Source: Mucilaginibacter sp. cycad4
GTDB lineage: Bacteria > Bacteroidota > Bacteroidia > Sphingobacteriales > Sphingobacteriaceae
Reading direction: 5' to 3'
Assembly (NCBI RefSeq): GCF_034263275.1
Contig: NZ_CP139559.1
Span: 6,758,001 to 6,822,000, forward strand
Length of the DNA: 64,000 nt
Under the pieces are notes generated by a model. The model did no database searches and was not told where the DNA came from. It saw only the letters and a program-made list of their open reading frames with translations. A program made the position numbers and the translations under genes. Every line of letters starts with the position of its first letter. The first letter of the stretch is position 1. Of this stretch, positions 36,206 to 45,400 are shown piece after piece.

Positions 36206-36678
36206 TGGTTGAATACATCGAGTTTGGAGATATCTTTAATATTGCCGGAGTTCAAAACTTCGCACATGGCTGCAATTGTGCGGGTGCCATGGGAAAGGGC
36301 ATTGCAGTCCAATTTAAAGAACGGTTTCCTGAAATGTTTATTAAGTATAAGGCGCTATGCAGCGAGAATAAATTTAACTTGGGAGACGTTTTTGACTATA
36401 AATATGAAAATGGGATTGTTTTTAATCTCGCCACTCAGCGGTCTTGGCGGACCAAGGCGGAAATCCACGCTGTCAAACATGCTCTTAGAGGCATGCTTGA
36501 TATAGCAGAAAAAAATAGTATAACAGAAATAGCGTTGCCTAAAATTGGGGCAGGCTTAGGAGGATTAGATTGGGGCGACGTAAAGAATCTCATAGAAGAA
36601 GAAGCCAAAAAACATCCCCAAATTTCGCTTCACATAGTATTAAATTTCAAGAATCAACCCCTGCTCAATAGTCTTTAA
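36205..36678 (+). CDS. Stand-alone macro-domain protein, probable ADP-ribose hydrolase immunity factor
   Basis: A 157-residue cytoplasmic protein consisting of one macro domain. FAHGCNCAGAMGKGIAVQFK (residues 19-38, with N24 and K31) matches the ADP-ribose-binding loop of DarG/TARG1-type macro domains, and LPKIGAGLGGLDWGDVKNLI (111-130) the second phosphate loop with an Asp near 122. That subgroup removes ADP-ribose from DNA or protein. Placed directly behind an ADP-ribosyltransferase toxin and coupled to the intervening gene, it is best read as an enzymatic immunity protein that reverses the toxin's modification. The activity is inferred from family and context. Confidence 0.85.
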   Translation: MVEYIEFGDIFNIAGVQNFAHGCNCAGAMGKGIAVQFKERFPEMFIKYKALCSENKFNLGDVFDYKYENGIVFNLATQRSWRTKAEIHAVKHALRGMLDIAEKNSITEIALPKIGAGLGGLDWGDVKNLIEEEAKKHPQISLHIVLNFKNQPLLNSL

Positions 36679-36693
36679 TTCAAGCCCTCACCT

Positions 36694-36725
36694 GGTCGAA
36701 GTTTAGCGACAGCGTAACTTCGACC
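36694..36725 (+). repeat. 32-base palindromic repeat, copy 1
   Basis: The outer arms GGTCGAAGTT and AACTTCGACC are exact complements around a 12-base centre (TAGCGACAGCGT). A near-identical copy in the opposite orientation lies 129 bases downstream. Confidence 0.7.
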
Positions 36726-36854
36726 TAAAACAAATTAAGCTTTCAGCTTAACTAAGCTAAAATTAATCAGTGCTTTTTTAGTGGCTATAATTTATATTAG
36801 CAAAGCTGGGGTTGTTAATTCGGACACAAGAACATAACACTTCCAGGCATTTTG

Positions 36855-36886
36855 GATCGAAGTTACGCTGGCGCAAACTTCCACGA
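36855..36886 (-). repeat. 32-base palindromic repeat, copy 2 (inverted)
   Basis: TCGAAGTTACGCTGGCGCAA and the following AACTTCCACG read as the reverse complement of copy 1 with a few changes. The pair suggests a dispersed repeat family in this genome. Confidence 0.65.
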
Positions 36887-37109
36887 GCAGGGATTAGTGA
36901 CAACACCTTGTCAGTGTTCCACTTTCAAAAAACAGGTGTTCAACTTTTGAAAATGCAATTTTGTAACTGCTTGGTTATCAAGATTCATTTGTTCAGGTTG
37001 AGATTTGATGTATTTTATGACAAACGCAAGTTGTTGATTGTCAGTAACTATGTGTTTTGAAAAAATTGAGATGTTCACACTTTTAAATTGGAACACTCAT
37101 GGGTAAACT

Positions 37110-37514
37110 CTATTTCGGCAACCTTGAACGTTCAACACATGCTGCTAATACCAGTTCCAGCACCGGCCGTGAAACCGGTTTGCTGAAGAAGCCGGTGACA
37201 TAGCTATAGCTGAGTGCCCGCTCACGGTCTGTCGGATCGATTGATGACGAAAATACATAGAGCAGCGGTTTAACCGGTAATGCCGGGTGCAGGTCCTTAA
37301 AACCTTCAAGGAAATCCCAGCCGTCAAACCTGGGCATCCTAATGTCCAGAAAAATAACGTCAGGACAATCGGCCGGATTATCTGTAAATGATTTTAATGC
37401 CTCTTCACCATCGTAGCTATGTGATACAGGGGCAAAATCTTCAATTCCTGCAATAAGCTTATCCAATATAATATGGTCAAGTTTACTGTCATCAATAAAG
37501 AGTAATCGGAACAT
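37110..37514 (-). CDS. Single-domain response regulator (CheY-like)
   Basis: A 134-residue receiver domain only: acidic pocket D8/D9 (LLFIDDSKLD), phosphoacceptor D57 in VIFLDIRMPRFDGWDF, and a conserved Lys in FFSKPVS. There is no output domain. The MPRFDGWDF form is common in Bacteroidota receivers that act in phosphorelays. No kinase is adjacent; the PAS-GAF kinase at 51246 is far away and need not be its partner. Confidence 0.88.
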   Translation of the reverse strand: MFRLLFIDDSKLDHIILDKLIAGIEDFAPVSHSYDGEEALKSFTDNPADCPDVIFLDIRMPRFDGWDFLEGFKDLHPALPVKPLLYVFSSSIDPTDRERALSYSYVTGFFSKPVSRPVLELVLAACVERSRLPK

Positions 37515-37676
37515 AATTGGTAATTATGATATTGTTGCATAAGTTAAGGTATATTATCCGATTTAAAAAAAAATGGATGGTATTACTGCGCTCAACCTGC
37601 AGTTAGGAAAAGTTATTATAGTATTAATTAATTTATTTATAAACTATGCGTGGTTTTATTTTTGAAAGTAATAGCT

Positions 37677-37718
37677 AAAAGGGTACGTATTTCGCTTTTG
37701 CGTATACATACCCTTTTT
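37677..37718. terminator. Hairpin after the GH16-like gene
   Basis: AAAAGGGTACGTAT (37677-37690) pairs with the ATACATACCCTTTT segment at about 37705-37717 with one wobble, and T-rich sequence lies on the right. On the minus strand it sits about 60 bases past the GH16-like stop, so it can end that gene's transcript. Confidence 0.6.
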
Positions 37719-37779
37719 AGTTTTAATGAACCAGGAATATCACCGGTACCGGAGAAGCAAGCCTATGATTTGGTTGAAG

Positions 37780-38604
37780 TTATAATGTAGCGCTTTTTTC
37801 AACAATTACGTTCCTCGCGCGCATATAGGTGGTTCCGGTGGGGCCGGGTGATCCTGATGAGCCTTCCATTTGGTAATCAATAATGATATTCAGATTTTTC
37901 CCAACAAAGTTAGCGCCTGTTTGCGTGCTTTTTAAAACACCATCTATCCAATACTCGATTGACACATCAGTTGCATTGGTCTTGGTCATATAAACTGAGT
38001 AAGTATGCCAGTTTCCGGGGCTGGAAATAGTTGTACCCACACTTGACCAGCCTCCGCTTGCATTTTTATAGGTATTTGTCCAGCAGGTAGCACTCCCTTT
38101 AAATTCCATAAAGTCGCTTTCTGGTGGCCATGAATCGGCGCCTGTTACCCAAAAGGCCGGCCATGTCCCGGTTTGTGATTCACATTGAAACTCCCCTTTG
38201 AAATGCCATTTAGGCCAGGAGTCGGTTACTACGGGCACGGTCTTGGCATAAATTGTCCCTGAATAATAATGGATTGGTAAGTATGGATCTTTATTGCTGT
38301 TGCCTACGCTGCCGCTGGGGGCACTGGTGAGGGTGAGCACACCTCCTGAGACTGAAATATTTTGAGAGCGCATGCGGGCAGAGCCGTTATGATCAGATCC
38401 CCAGGGATACAGATCATTCCAATAAGTGCTGTAAGAACTAAAGGAAGTAGCCGGAATAACATTTACCCACGATACCACGTTCGTTGCAAGGTGATCGGCC
38501 GAAGTGTTTGCGGCAGAGTTGGCGGTGGCTGCATTATCTTTTCTACATGCAAAAAACGATGTAATTACAATAAATGCAATTAAAACAAAAGTTAAATTTT
38601 TCAT
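37780..38604 (-). CDS. GH16-like lipoprotein
   Basis: A 274-residue lipoprotein with a signal and lipobox (IVITSFFACRK, Cys20). The fold is predicted to be a concanavalin-like beta-jelly roll. WPPESDFMEFKG carries E162, D164 and E167, the ExDxxE catalytic pattern of GH16 endo-glucanases/galactanases. Supporting strands include WHFKGEFQCESQTGTWPAFW and GNWHTYSVYMTK with IEYWIDGVLK. The substrate is unclear: GH16 covers laminarin, agar, carrageenan and related beta-glycans, none a fructan. A terminator at 38802-38835 separates it from the GH32 operon, so it is probably an independent unit. Confidence 0.82.
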   Translation of the reverse strand: MKNLTFVLIAFIVITSFFACRKDNAATANSAANTSADHLATNVVSWVNVIPATSFSSYSTYWNDLYPWGSDHNGSARMRSQNISVSGGVLTLTSAPSGSVGNSNKDPYLPIHYYSGTIYAKTVPVVTDSWPKWHFKGEFQCESQTGTWPAFWVTGADSWPPESDFMEFKGSATCWTNTYKNASGGWSSVGTTISSPGNWHTYSVYMTKTNATDVSIEYWIDGVLKSTQTGANFVGKNLNIIIDYQMEGSSGSPGPTGTTYMRARNVIVEKSATL

Positions 38605-39097
38605 AATAAAGATTTTTTAGGTTAATAGGTGTGCTTCTCCCGATACTTAATGAGAGTACTGGTTAATTGGTAATGCAAATTAACCTACTTAAAATTCTAT
38701 CGATGGGGGACAAAACTGGAATTTATGGGGGTTATTTATATATATAATATTATATATATAGTTACACCCAGGTAAAGCAACGGAGAGAACGGCCCGGAAA
38801 TAAAAAAGGTTGTTTTCGGAGTGAAAACAACCTTTGGGGCTTACTATTTTTTTCAGGAACTAAAACCAGCTTAATTTAATGTCGAATTGCTATTCTTTTT
38901 AAATTTTTTAATTTTGAATTACTAAAAATATTAGTATTTTTGTAATGGACAAAACAGCGTATTACACCGAATTGAGTTCGGAATATAATATTTTACCTAA
39001 ACCTTATCACAAGCATAAATTTGTTGGAATTGCACATTCTTTTATGAGGAGTGCAATTCCATTTCAAATCTTCTTTTCTTTAGCTCACTGCTGCCGC
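38605..39097. other. Region between the GH16-like and GH32 genes
   Basis: About 490 very AT-rich bases. It holds the operon terminator (38802-38835), a short plus-strand frame of 57 codons (38945-39118) and an 11-base inverted repeat, TGGAATTGCAC at 39025-39035 with GTGCAATTCCA at 39051-39061. Confidence 0.5.
38802..38835 (-). terminator. Terminator of the fructan operon
   Basis: A 13-pair perfect stem (AAAGGTTGTTTTC at 38805-38817 with 38823-38835) has a five-base loop. Read on the minus strand it is followed by a T-run. It lies about 260 bases past the GH32 stop. Confidence 0.85.
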
Positions 39098-39118
39098 TTA
39101 TTTCCAGATAGATTTTAA
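38945..39118 (+). CDS. Possible 57-residue peptide or truncated gene start
   Basis: ATG at 38945 is preceded closely by TATTTTTG (38935-38942), a TAnnTTTG-type box, and opens MDKTAYYTELSSEYNILPKP. The frame ends at 39118, overlapping the 3' end of the convergent GH32 gene by 21 bases. It looks like the head of a gene whose remainder has been lost. No family is recognised. Confidence 0.25.
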   Translation: MDKTAYYTELSSEYNILPKPYHKHKFVGIAHSFMRSAIPFQIFFSLAHCCRLFPDRF

Positions 39119-40627
39119 TCCGGAAATGCTAATATTATCGATAGTTAATTTTCCGGTTGTTTTAAAGGCAAGGTTGTTGAAATCTTCGGTTGGGAAATAG
39201 ATTGCAGTCATAGTGGTTAAGCCTCCGTCAGCAAATAACTCTGCAGATGATTTGTCGACCACTAAAGTGAGGTCGGAATTTTTAGCAGTGCTTAGCCGGG
39301 CTGCGGTAAAACGGCCCGAAAAATTCTTTTGGAAATCCATTTTTCCGGCTTTGGTCCGATCTATATAGTATTCATCTTTGGCAGGATCATAACCCATGAG
39401 CAGTTCTTCGCCTTTGGTGTTTGACAGCCTGATGCTATAATCTTTTAAGGTAGCAAAGCTCAATTTTAAAACATACCGGCTTTTGAGGTTTTTAATTTTT
39501 GAAGTAAGATCAAGGGACCTGTTAACCACAGGTTGCTTTAACACAATTGTTTTTTCCTCAATATTTTTTAGTTCGGCCACCGGTTTAGATGCCAGTAAAA
39601 TTTGGCCTTTGCTTTGTTTCAGACTAAGCTCACGTGGAATTGTAGCAGCATTACGCCAGGCCTTTGTTGGTACCTGGTTGGCGTATTGCCAGTTGCTCAT
39701 CCACCCTAAAAATATTTTACGGCTGCCTGTATTGCTCCAGGTAATACCGGCATATTCATCAGGGCCGTAATCAAGCCACCGGGTATTTGAATCAAGGGGC
39801 CTAAACTTGTTACCGTCAAAATCCCCCACAAAATATTGTGTGGCCGAACCGCCGTTAGGCCCTCCGGGGTTAAGGTTTACAATCAGCACCCAATAAGTTT
39901 TTCCACCCAGTTTTAGCGGGAACAGGTCAGGACATTCCCATACGCCTCCGTGTGCACCTGCTTTGATGCCGAATTCACTTTCCTTTTTCCAGTTTTTCAG
40001 GTCGGGGGCCGAGTAAAAGGATATATGATCTTGTGTTGCAAGGGTCATTACCCATTTTTTCTCAGGCGCATACCACATCACTTTGGGGTCGCGGAAATCC
40101 CGGACACCGGGGTTTTTCAAAACCGGGTTGCCGCTATATTTAGTCCATGTAGCTCCGCCGTCCAGGCTAAAAGCAAGGCTTTGGTTTTGAAATTTATCGG
40201 TACCTTCTTTTTCACCTTTAGGGTCATGATGGGTAAATATGGCAACCAGGGGTATTTTACCATTTTTACCAAAACCGGTTGTATTATTGGAATCAACAAC
40301 AGCGCTGCCCGAAAAAATATAACCAAGGCTATCCGGATATAAGGCGATAGGTAAGTGCTTCCAGTGGATCAGGTCCTTACTTTCCGCATGTCCCCAGTGC
40401 ATCGGTCCCCATACTATATCTTTAGGATAATACTGAAAAAACAGATGATAAGTATGGTTATAATAAACCATACCGTTAGGGTCATTCATCCAATGCCCGG
40501 CCGGTGAAAAATGTACCTGCGGGCGGTATTGTTCCGTATAAGATTTTTGGGGTGAATCCTGGGCTTTACAAATACAATTTAAAGCAATAAGGAGGGGCAA
40601 TATGAATGTGCTGCATTTTGTTTTCAT
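39098..40627 (-). CDS. GH32 exported fructan hydrolase (levanase/inulinase/invertase family)
   Basis: A 509-residue exported protein (signal ends CICKAQ). All three GH32 catalytic blocks are present in order: the nucleophile Asp49 in WMNDPNG, the transition-state-stabilising Asp in DFRDPKVMWY, and the acid/base Glu in WECPDLFPL. A five-bladed propeller (about 30-350) is followed by the family's C-terminal beta-sandwich. It hydrolyses beta-fructosides, and exo- or endo-action cannot be told by eye. It is the last gene of the minus-strand fructan operon, 110 bases after susD. Confidence 0.96.
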   Translation of the reverse strand: MKTKCSTFILPLLIALNCICKAQDSPQKSYTEQYRPQVHFSPAGHWMNDPNGMVYYNHTYHLFFQYYPKDIVWGPMHWGHAESKDLIHWKHLPIALYPDSLGYIFSGSAVVDSNNTTGFGKNGKIPLVAIFTHHDPKGEKEGTDKFQNQSLAFSLDGGATWTKYSGNPVLKNPGVRDFRDPKVMWYAPEKKWVMTLATQDHISFYSAPDLKNWKKESEFGIKAGAHGGVWECPDLFPLKLGGKTYWVLIVNLNPGGPNGGSATQYFVGDFDGNKFRPLDSNTRWLDYGPDEYAGITWSNTGSRKIFLGWMSNWQYANQVPTKAWRNAATIPRELSLKQSKGQILLASKPVAELKNIEEKTIVLKQPVVNRSLDLTSKIKNLKSRYVLKLSFATLKDYSIRLSNTKGEELLMGYDPAKDEYYIDRTKAGKMDFQKNFSGRFTAARLSTAKNSDLTLVVDKSSAELFADGGLTTMTAIYFPTEDFNNLAFKTTGKLTIDNISISGLKSIWK

Positions 40628-40686
40628 AATTTAAGCTTTTAATGGTTATATATTGAGCAGGGTATGCAAAACTATGGTATAAAAAA

Positions 40687-40721
40687 GGGAATCCCGGCCT
40701 GAATTGTCAGGCCAGGTTCCC
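40687..40721 (-). promoter_or_regulatory. Imperfect hairpin between susD and GH32
   Basis: The arms GGGAATCCCGGCCTGA and TCAGGCCAGGTTCCC pair with a small internal bulge, and on the minus strand the structure is followed by a run of T. It could end part of the transcripts after susD or stabilise the susCD message, lowering GH32 expression relative to susCD. Confidence 0.5.
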
Positions 40722-40737
40722 GTTGTTTAATTATAGT

Positions 40738-42444
40738 TTAATAGCCAGGGTTTTGTTTATATAAACCGTTGGTGAAAGTAATCTCCGATTGCGGAATTGG
40801 AAGGTATTCATCTCTTCCGGCAGTAAATTTAGCCGTAGATAAAAATGGCCTTCTAACCTTTTCAACGGTAATGTAGTCGTTTAAAGTTTTTTCTGCAATT
40901 CCCCATCTAACTAAATCAAAGAAACGCGCCCCTTCGGTGGCAAATTCTAACCGTCTTTCCCATTGTAATGCTTTACGTGCATAGTCCTGGGTCCAGTTTG
41001 CCAGGCTATAAGGTTTTATGTTGTAGGATGAAGGGAAAGTCCCATCCAGCTTTTTAAGCCGCCCTGTACTGGCTGCCGCCCTGTTTCTGATTTGGTTAAT
41101 TAATGGCAGTGCATTTGCCTGTTGCCCTAATTCAATATAAGCTTCGGCCTGCATTAATAAAACGTCATCATACCTGATGATATCATAATTTTTTGCCGAG
41201 CCCATAAACGGCCCAAGCTTAAAATAAGATGCGCTTGTGGCCAATTGCTGGTTACGCATGGTATGAAAGTTGCCGTAAACTCCCGGGTCACGTACCCAGC
41301 TGTTACTGAATGGTTTTGTATTATCATATTTATACGGATGCCCGTCAATACCAACGGTATGGTCTAACCTGGTGTCGACAGTAACTTTTGACAGATCGGC
41401 TATGCTGTTATTGAATGTATCAAAGTTAGGCAAACCATTTGCATCAGTTGTATAGGCATTTACTAAATTCTGACTTGCAGCATGAAACCCGCAGCAGCCG
41501 TATTGAGGCGCCCCATGCGGATAGTTTAGCCCGTCTTCAAAATTTAAACGCCCGGCGGTTGTGCCGTCATTAATAGTAAATTGTATGGCGAATACAGATT
41601 CCGGCCCGTTCTCTGTTTCAGGTAAAAAATTGTCAGCAATATCTGCACTTAACGAATATTTACCCGAAGCGATAACCGCTTGTGTAAGCGTAACAACTTC
41701 CTGTAACCTTGTTTTATTGATATTGATCACATGGTGTTTATCATCCTGCTCATAGGCCTGGTACAATTTTAATTTAGCTAAATAAGCCTGAGCGTTTAAT
41801 TTATTGGCCCTGGCCAGGTCGGGTTGCGTAGTTGGCAAATTATCAACCGCGTATTGAAAATCGGCGGCAATTTTATTCCATGATTCATCATTTGATAAAG
41901 TATTTGAAACCTTCAGGATGTCGGCCTCAGTTGCGGTTTCATCAAAAATGGGTATGTTTTTGTAGAGCAATTTCATGGTGAAGTAGCTATGCGCACGTAA
42001 AAACTTCAATTCGGCCAGGCGGATCTTTTTGTTTGGAAATTCGGCGTCCGAAAGTGAATTAACCGCCCTGATTGCCACATTTGCCCTTGAAATAGATTTG
42101 AACAAATTTTTCCAGGTGCGCGAAACAAAGGAATCCATAGATGGTGTAACCAGGTTGTAATGTTCCAAAGCATCAACTTCGCCAACATCTCCTGTGCCGC
42201 CGCCGCCTTTATAAGCATCATCTGAGCGAACGCTGCCATAAGCCCAGTCACTGTATATTGGCCCTATCATATCGCCATTCCCGATAGCTGCATAAGCCGC
42301 GGTTACCAAACCTTCAACAGCGGTTGGTGATTTTAAATCTGAAGAAGACAGTACACCCTTTGGTGTATAATCTAATGCTTTTTTACAGGAACTAAAAATT
42401 ATTAGCCCCGATAAAATAGTTGTTACTAATATTTTCGATTTCAT
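40738..42444 (-). CDS. SusD-like glycan-binding lipoprotein (fructan locus)
   Basis: A 568-residue SusD-family lipoprotein with a lipobox signal (IIFSSCKKALDYTPKG). Family features include LAELKFLRAHSYFTMKLLYK, RYDDVLLMQAEAYIELGQ, ALQWERRLEFATEGARFFDL and the end EYLPIPQSEITFTNGLYKQN. It binds fructan oligomers at the cell surface and caps the SusC channel. Its start lies 18 bases after the susC stop, and the GH32 gene follows after a hairpin. Confidence 0.95.
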   Translation of the reverse strand: MKSKILVTTILSGLIIFSSCKKALDYTPKGVLSSSDLKSPTAVEGLVTAAYAAIGNGDMIGPIYSDWAYGSVRSDDAYKGGGGTGDVGEVDALEHYNLVTPSMDSFVSRTWKNLFKSISRANVAIRAVNSLSDAEFPNKKIRLAELKFLRAHSYFTMKLLYKNIPIFDETATEADILKVSNTLSNDESWNKIAADFQYAVDNLPTTQPDLARANKLNAQAYLAKLKLYQAYEQDDKHHVININKTRLQEVVTLTQAVIASGKYSLSADIADNFLPETENGPESVFAIQFTINDGTTAGRLNFEDGLNYPHGAPQYGCCGFHAASQNLVNAYTTDANGLPNFDTFNNSIADLSKVTVDTRLDHTVGIDGHPYKYDNTKPFSNSWVRDPGVYGNFHTMRNQQLATSASYFKLGPFMGSAKNYDIIRYDDVLLMQAEAYIELGQQANALPLINQIRNRAAASTGRLKKLDGTFPSSYNIKPYSLANWTQDYARKALQWERRLEFATEGARFFDLVRWGIAEKTLNDYITVEKVRRPFLSTAKFTAGRDEYLPIPQSEITFTNGLYKQNPGY

Positions 42445-42462
42445 ATTGAATGATTTTTTTCG

Positions 42463-45400
42463 TTAAAATGATGCATTGACGCCAAAACTGAAGATCCGTG
42501 GAATTGGGATTGGGTTGAGGTCAATCCGCTCCGGATCAGGGCTCAGGTACTTGCTGCTTTTTACAGTAAAAATGTTTTCGGCCATGGCAAACACCCTTAG
42601 CCTGGTAAATACAGCTTTAGGTAAAATGGTATATCCAAGTTGAAGGTTCCTTAATTTAAAATAGGAGGTGTTTACGATAAAATAATCAGAAGTACGGCCT
42701 TCGTTGTTATTGTCTTTCAGTGTTAATGCCGGTACGTTGGTGTTGGTATGCTGTGGTGTCCAGCCGTCAAATACACCCGGGCCAACATTTTCGCGGCTGT
42801 GCATCAAATTGTTATACAGGGTATATACATCAAAACCTTTTCTGCCTGCAACTCCCGATCCGAATATTGACAGGTCGAATTTTTTGTAGGTAAGGTCAAT
42901 TCTTGCACCGTACTCTAAAGTTGGCAGTGTAGTGCCTATCCAGGTTTGATCGTTAGCATCAATTTTTCCGTCATGATTGATATCAACATAACGGATCCTG
43001 CCCGGCCCCGCGCCAATTTGTGTTGGGGCTGCATCAACTTCGGCCTGCGATTGAAAAAGGCCATTGGTTTTATAACCAAATATATCAAACTGCGAATGCC
43101 CTATTATGGTATTATCTATATTGCCCGGATAGGCTGGTCTTACATTCTCCGGTAAATCGGTGATCTTATCCCTGAAATGGGAGAAGTTTAAAGTTACATT
43201 GTAATTAAAATCTCCCGACCGTTGGCCGTGATAGGTTACTAAAAACTCCCAGCCCCTATTGGTTTTTGATGCACCGTTAACGGTTTTAGATTGTCCTTCG
43301 CCTAATGCCGATGCAACCGGCGGAGTGATCAGGATGCCGGTGGTTTTCCTGGTAAAATAGTCAAATGAACCGGAGATCTTACCATTTAAGATGGCAAAGT
43401 CCAAACCGGTATTTAATTCGTCGGTGGTTTCCCATTTAAGGGCAGGGTTTTCTGCCTGGGTTTGAACAAAGCCCGATGGCAGCGCTCCTGTATTGGCGCC
43501 GGATAATGAATATGCGGTACCAACGTTCATATATTGTTCCCAAAAGCCGGGAGTAAGTTGATTTTGGGTAGTGCCATATCGGGTGTTGTAAAGCGCGTAG
43601 CGCGACAGATCGCCGATTTCCTGGTTACCTACCCGGCCTACGCCGGCCCTTAATTTCAGTTCAGAGAATATGCTGTTGTTTTTCAGGAAGTTTTCCTGGT
43701 CTATTTTCCAGCCAACTGAAGCTGAAGGGAAAATACCATATTGGTTATTGGCGCCGAACCTTGATGAACCATCGCGGCGAACGGTAGCGGATACTAAATA
43801 TTTGCCTGCATAATTGTAATCCAAACGACCGAATTGTGAGAATAAGCTATTCCCTGTTGATCTGCCTGTAACAATGGTATTTCCTGTGCCCGCATCTAAG
43901 GTAAAGTAGTCTTCCGTTTGGATTGCATATCCTTGTTTCAGGGTGGTTTGAAAATCAGTAAAGGTTTTAATGTATTCTGTACCCACTAATATTTTAAAGT
44001 GGTTGTTGGCGTTTAAATCATAGTTATACCTTAAGGTATTTGAAAGCGTAGTGCTTAAATAATGATTCTGATCAAAGAACAGGCTGTTGGTAGTGCGGTT
44101 TAACGCGCCTTCCGAAAAGGTTGGCGTAATTACCTTGCTTAGGTAGTCTGCATTATCGGCACCATAGTTTGACCTGAAGAATAAATTTTTAATGGGCTGT
44201 ACCTCTAAAAATACGTTGCCAAAGGTATTTAACCTGTTGGCGTTATTCCATTTCGCAAGGTCCTGCATATGCAAAGGATTGTTCCTGTCAGAGTAACCGG
44301 CTCCTGATTCGCCGGCGTAGGTTACACCATCTTTTTGATAAACGGGGATAGTGGGCGCCAGGGTAACCGCCAGGAATGGGGTTGATGCACCGCCCAGATC
44401 ATTAGTTGTGAGGGTTTCGTTTGAGTTGGTGATCTTTATATTAACGCCAAAGGTAACTTTGCTGTCAAAGGCCTTGGTTATGGCATTAATGCTACCGGTG
44501 GTACGCCCGTATTTGGTAAAACGTACAAGGCCGGTGTTTTTGATGTTTCCAAAATTTATCTGGATGGAAGAGTTTTTATTACCTACCGAAGCAGTGAAAT
44601 CATTATTGTAAACAAAGGCGGTTTTGTACAACACGCTTTGCCAGTCGGTATCCCCCGCGGGAGTGTTGGGGTCACCACCTACAAATGGTTTAGCAGTAAC
44701 GCTGTTTAAAACCGGGTTGCCGAAATTATTATTCCAATCAAAATTATAGATCTCTCCATAACCCGCGGCAGGGTCCTGTCCGTCGTTAACAGAAGCTTGC
44801 CACAAGGCCCTGCCTCTGTCAACCGAGTTCAGCATTTTAAACCTTAACGATTTTTCAGACTGGATTGAAGTACTGTTGTTAAACTGAAACTGCACTTTAC
44901 CCTCGGTGTTGCCGCCGTTTTTTGTAGTAACGATGACAACGCCGTTAGACGCGCGTGAACCATAAATTGATTCGGACGACGCATCCTTTAACACCTGAAC
45001 GGATGCAATATTTGAGGGCGACAGATTTTGAAATACTTCCGGCCTGGTAGTAGGGATCCCATCAATAATATACAGCGGGTTATTGTTGCCTAAAGTATTG
45101 GCCCCCCTGATCAGGATCCTGCTGGTTGCGCCATTTGCCGAGCCATCTTTTTCAATATATAAACCGGCAACACGGCCCTGTAAGGCCTGCATGGTATTTC
45201 CCGAACTGTTATTTTTTACCGGTGCTAAATCAACAACCGCAACTGCGCCTGTCAAATCTTTCTTTCTTTCAGAAGTGTAACCGGTTACAACTACTTCATT
45301 AAGCTTGTTTTCTGCGTCTTTAAATACTACGTCAAGTGTTTTGGTATCGGCAGTGATAGTTACCAGTATTGGTTTGGCACCTACATAAGAAAACCGTACC

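Larger units (their letters stand above)
36679..37109. other. Gene-free tail of the toxin locus
   Basis: About 430 AT-rich bases with no credible gene. It holds two inverted copies of a 32-base repeat (36694-36725 and 36855-36886). No second toxin tip or orphan immunity gene was found. Confidence 0.5.
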
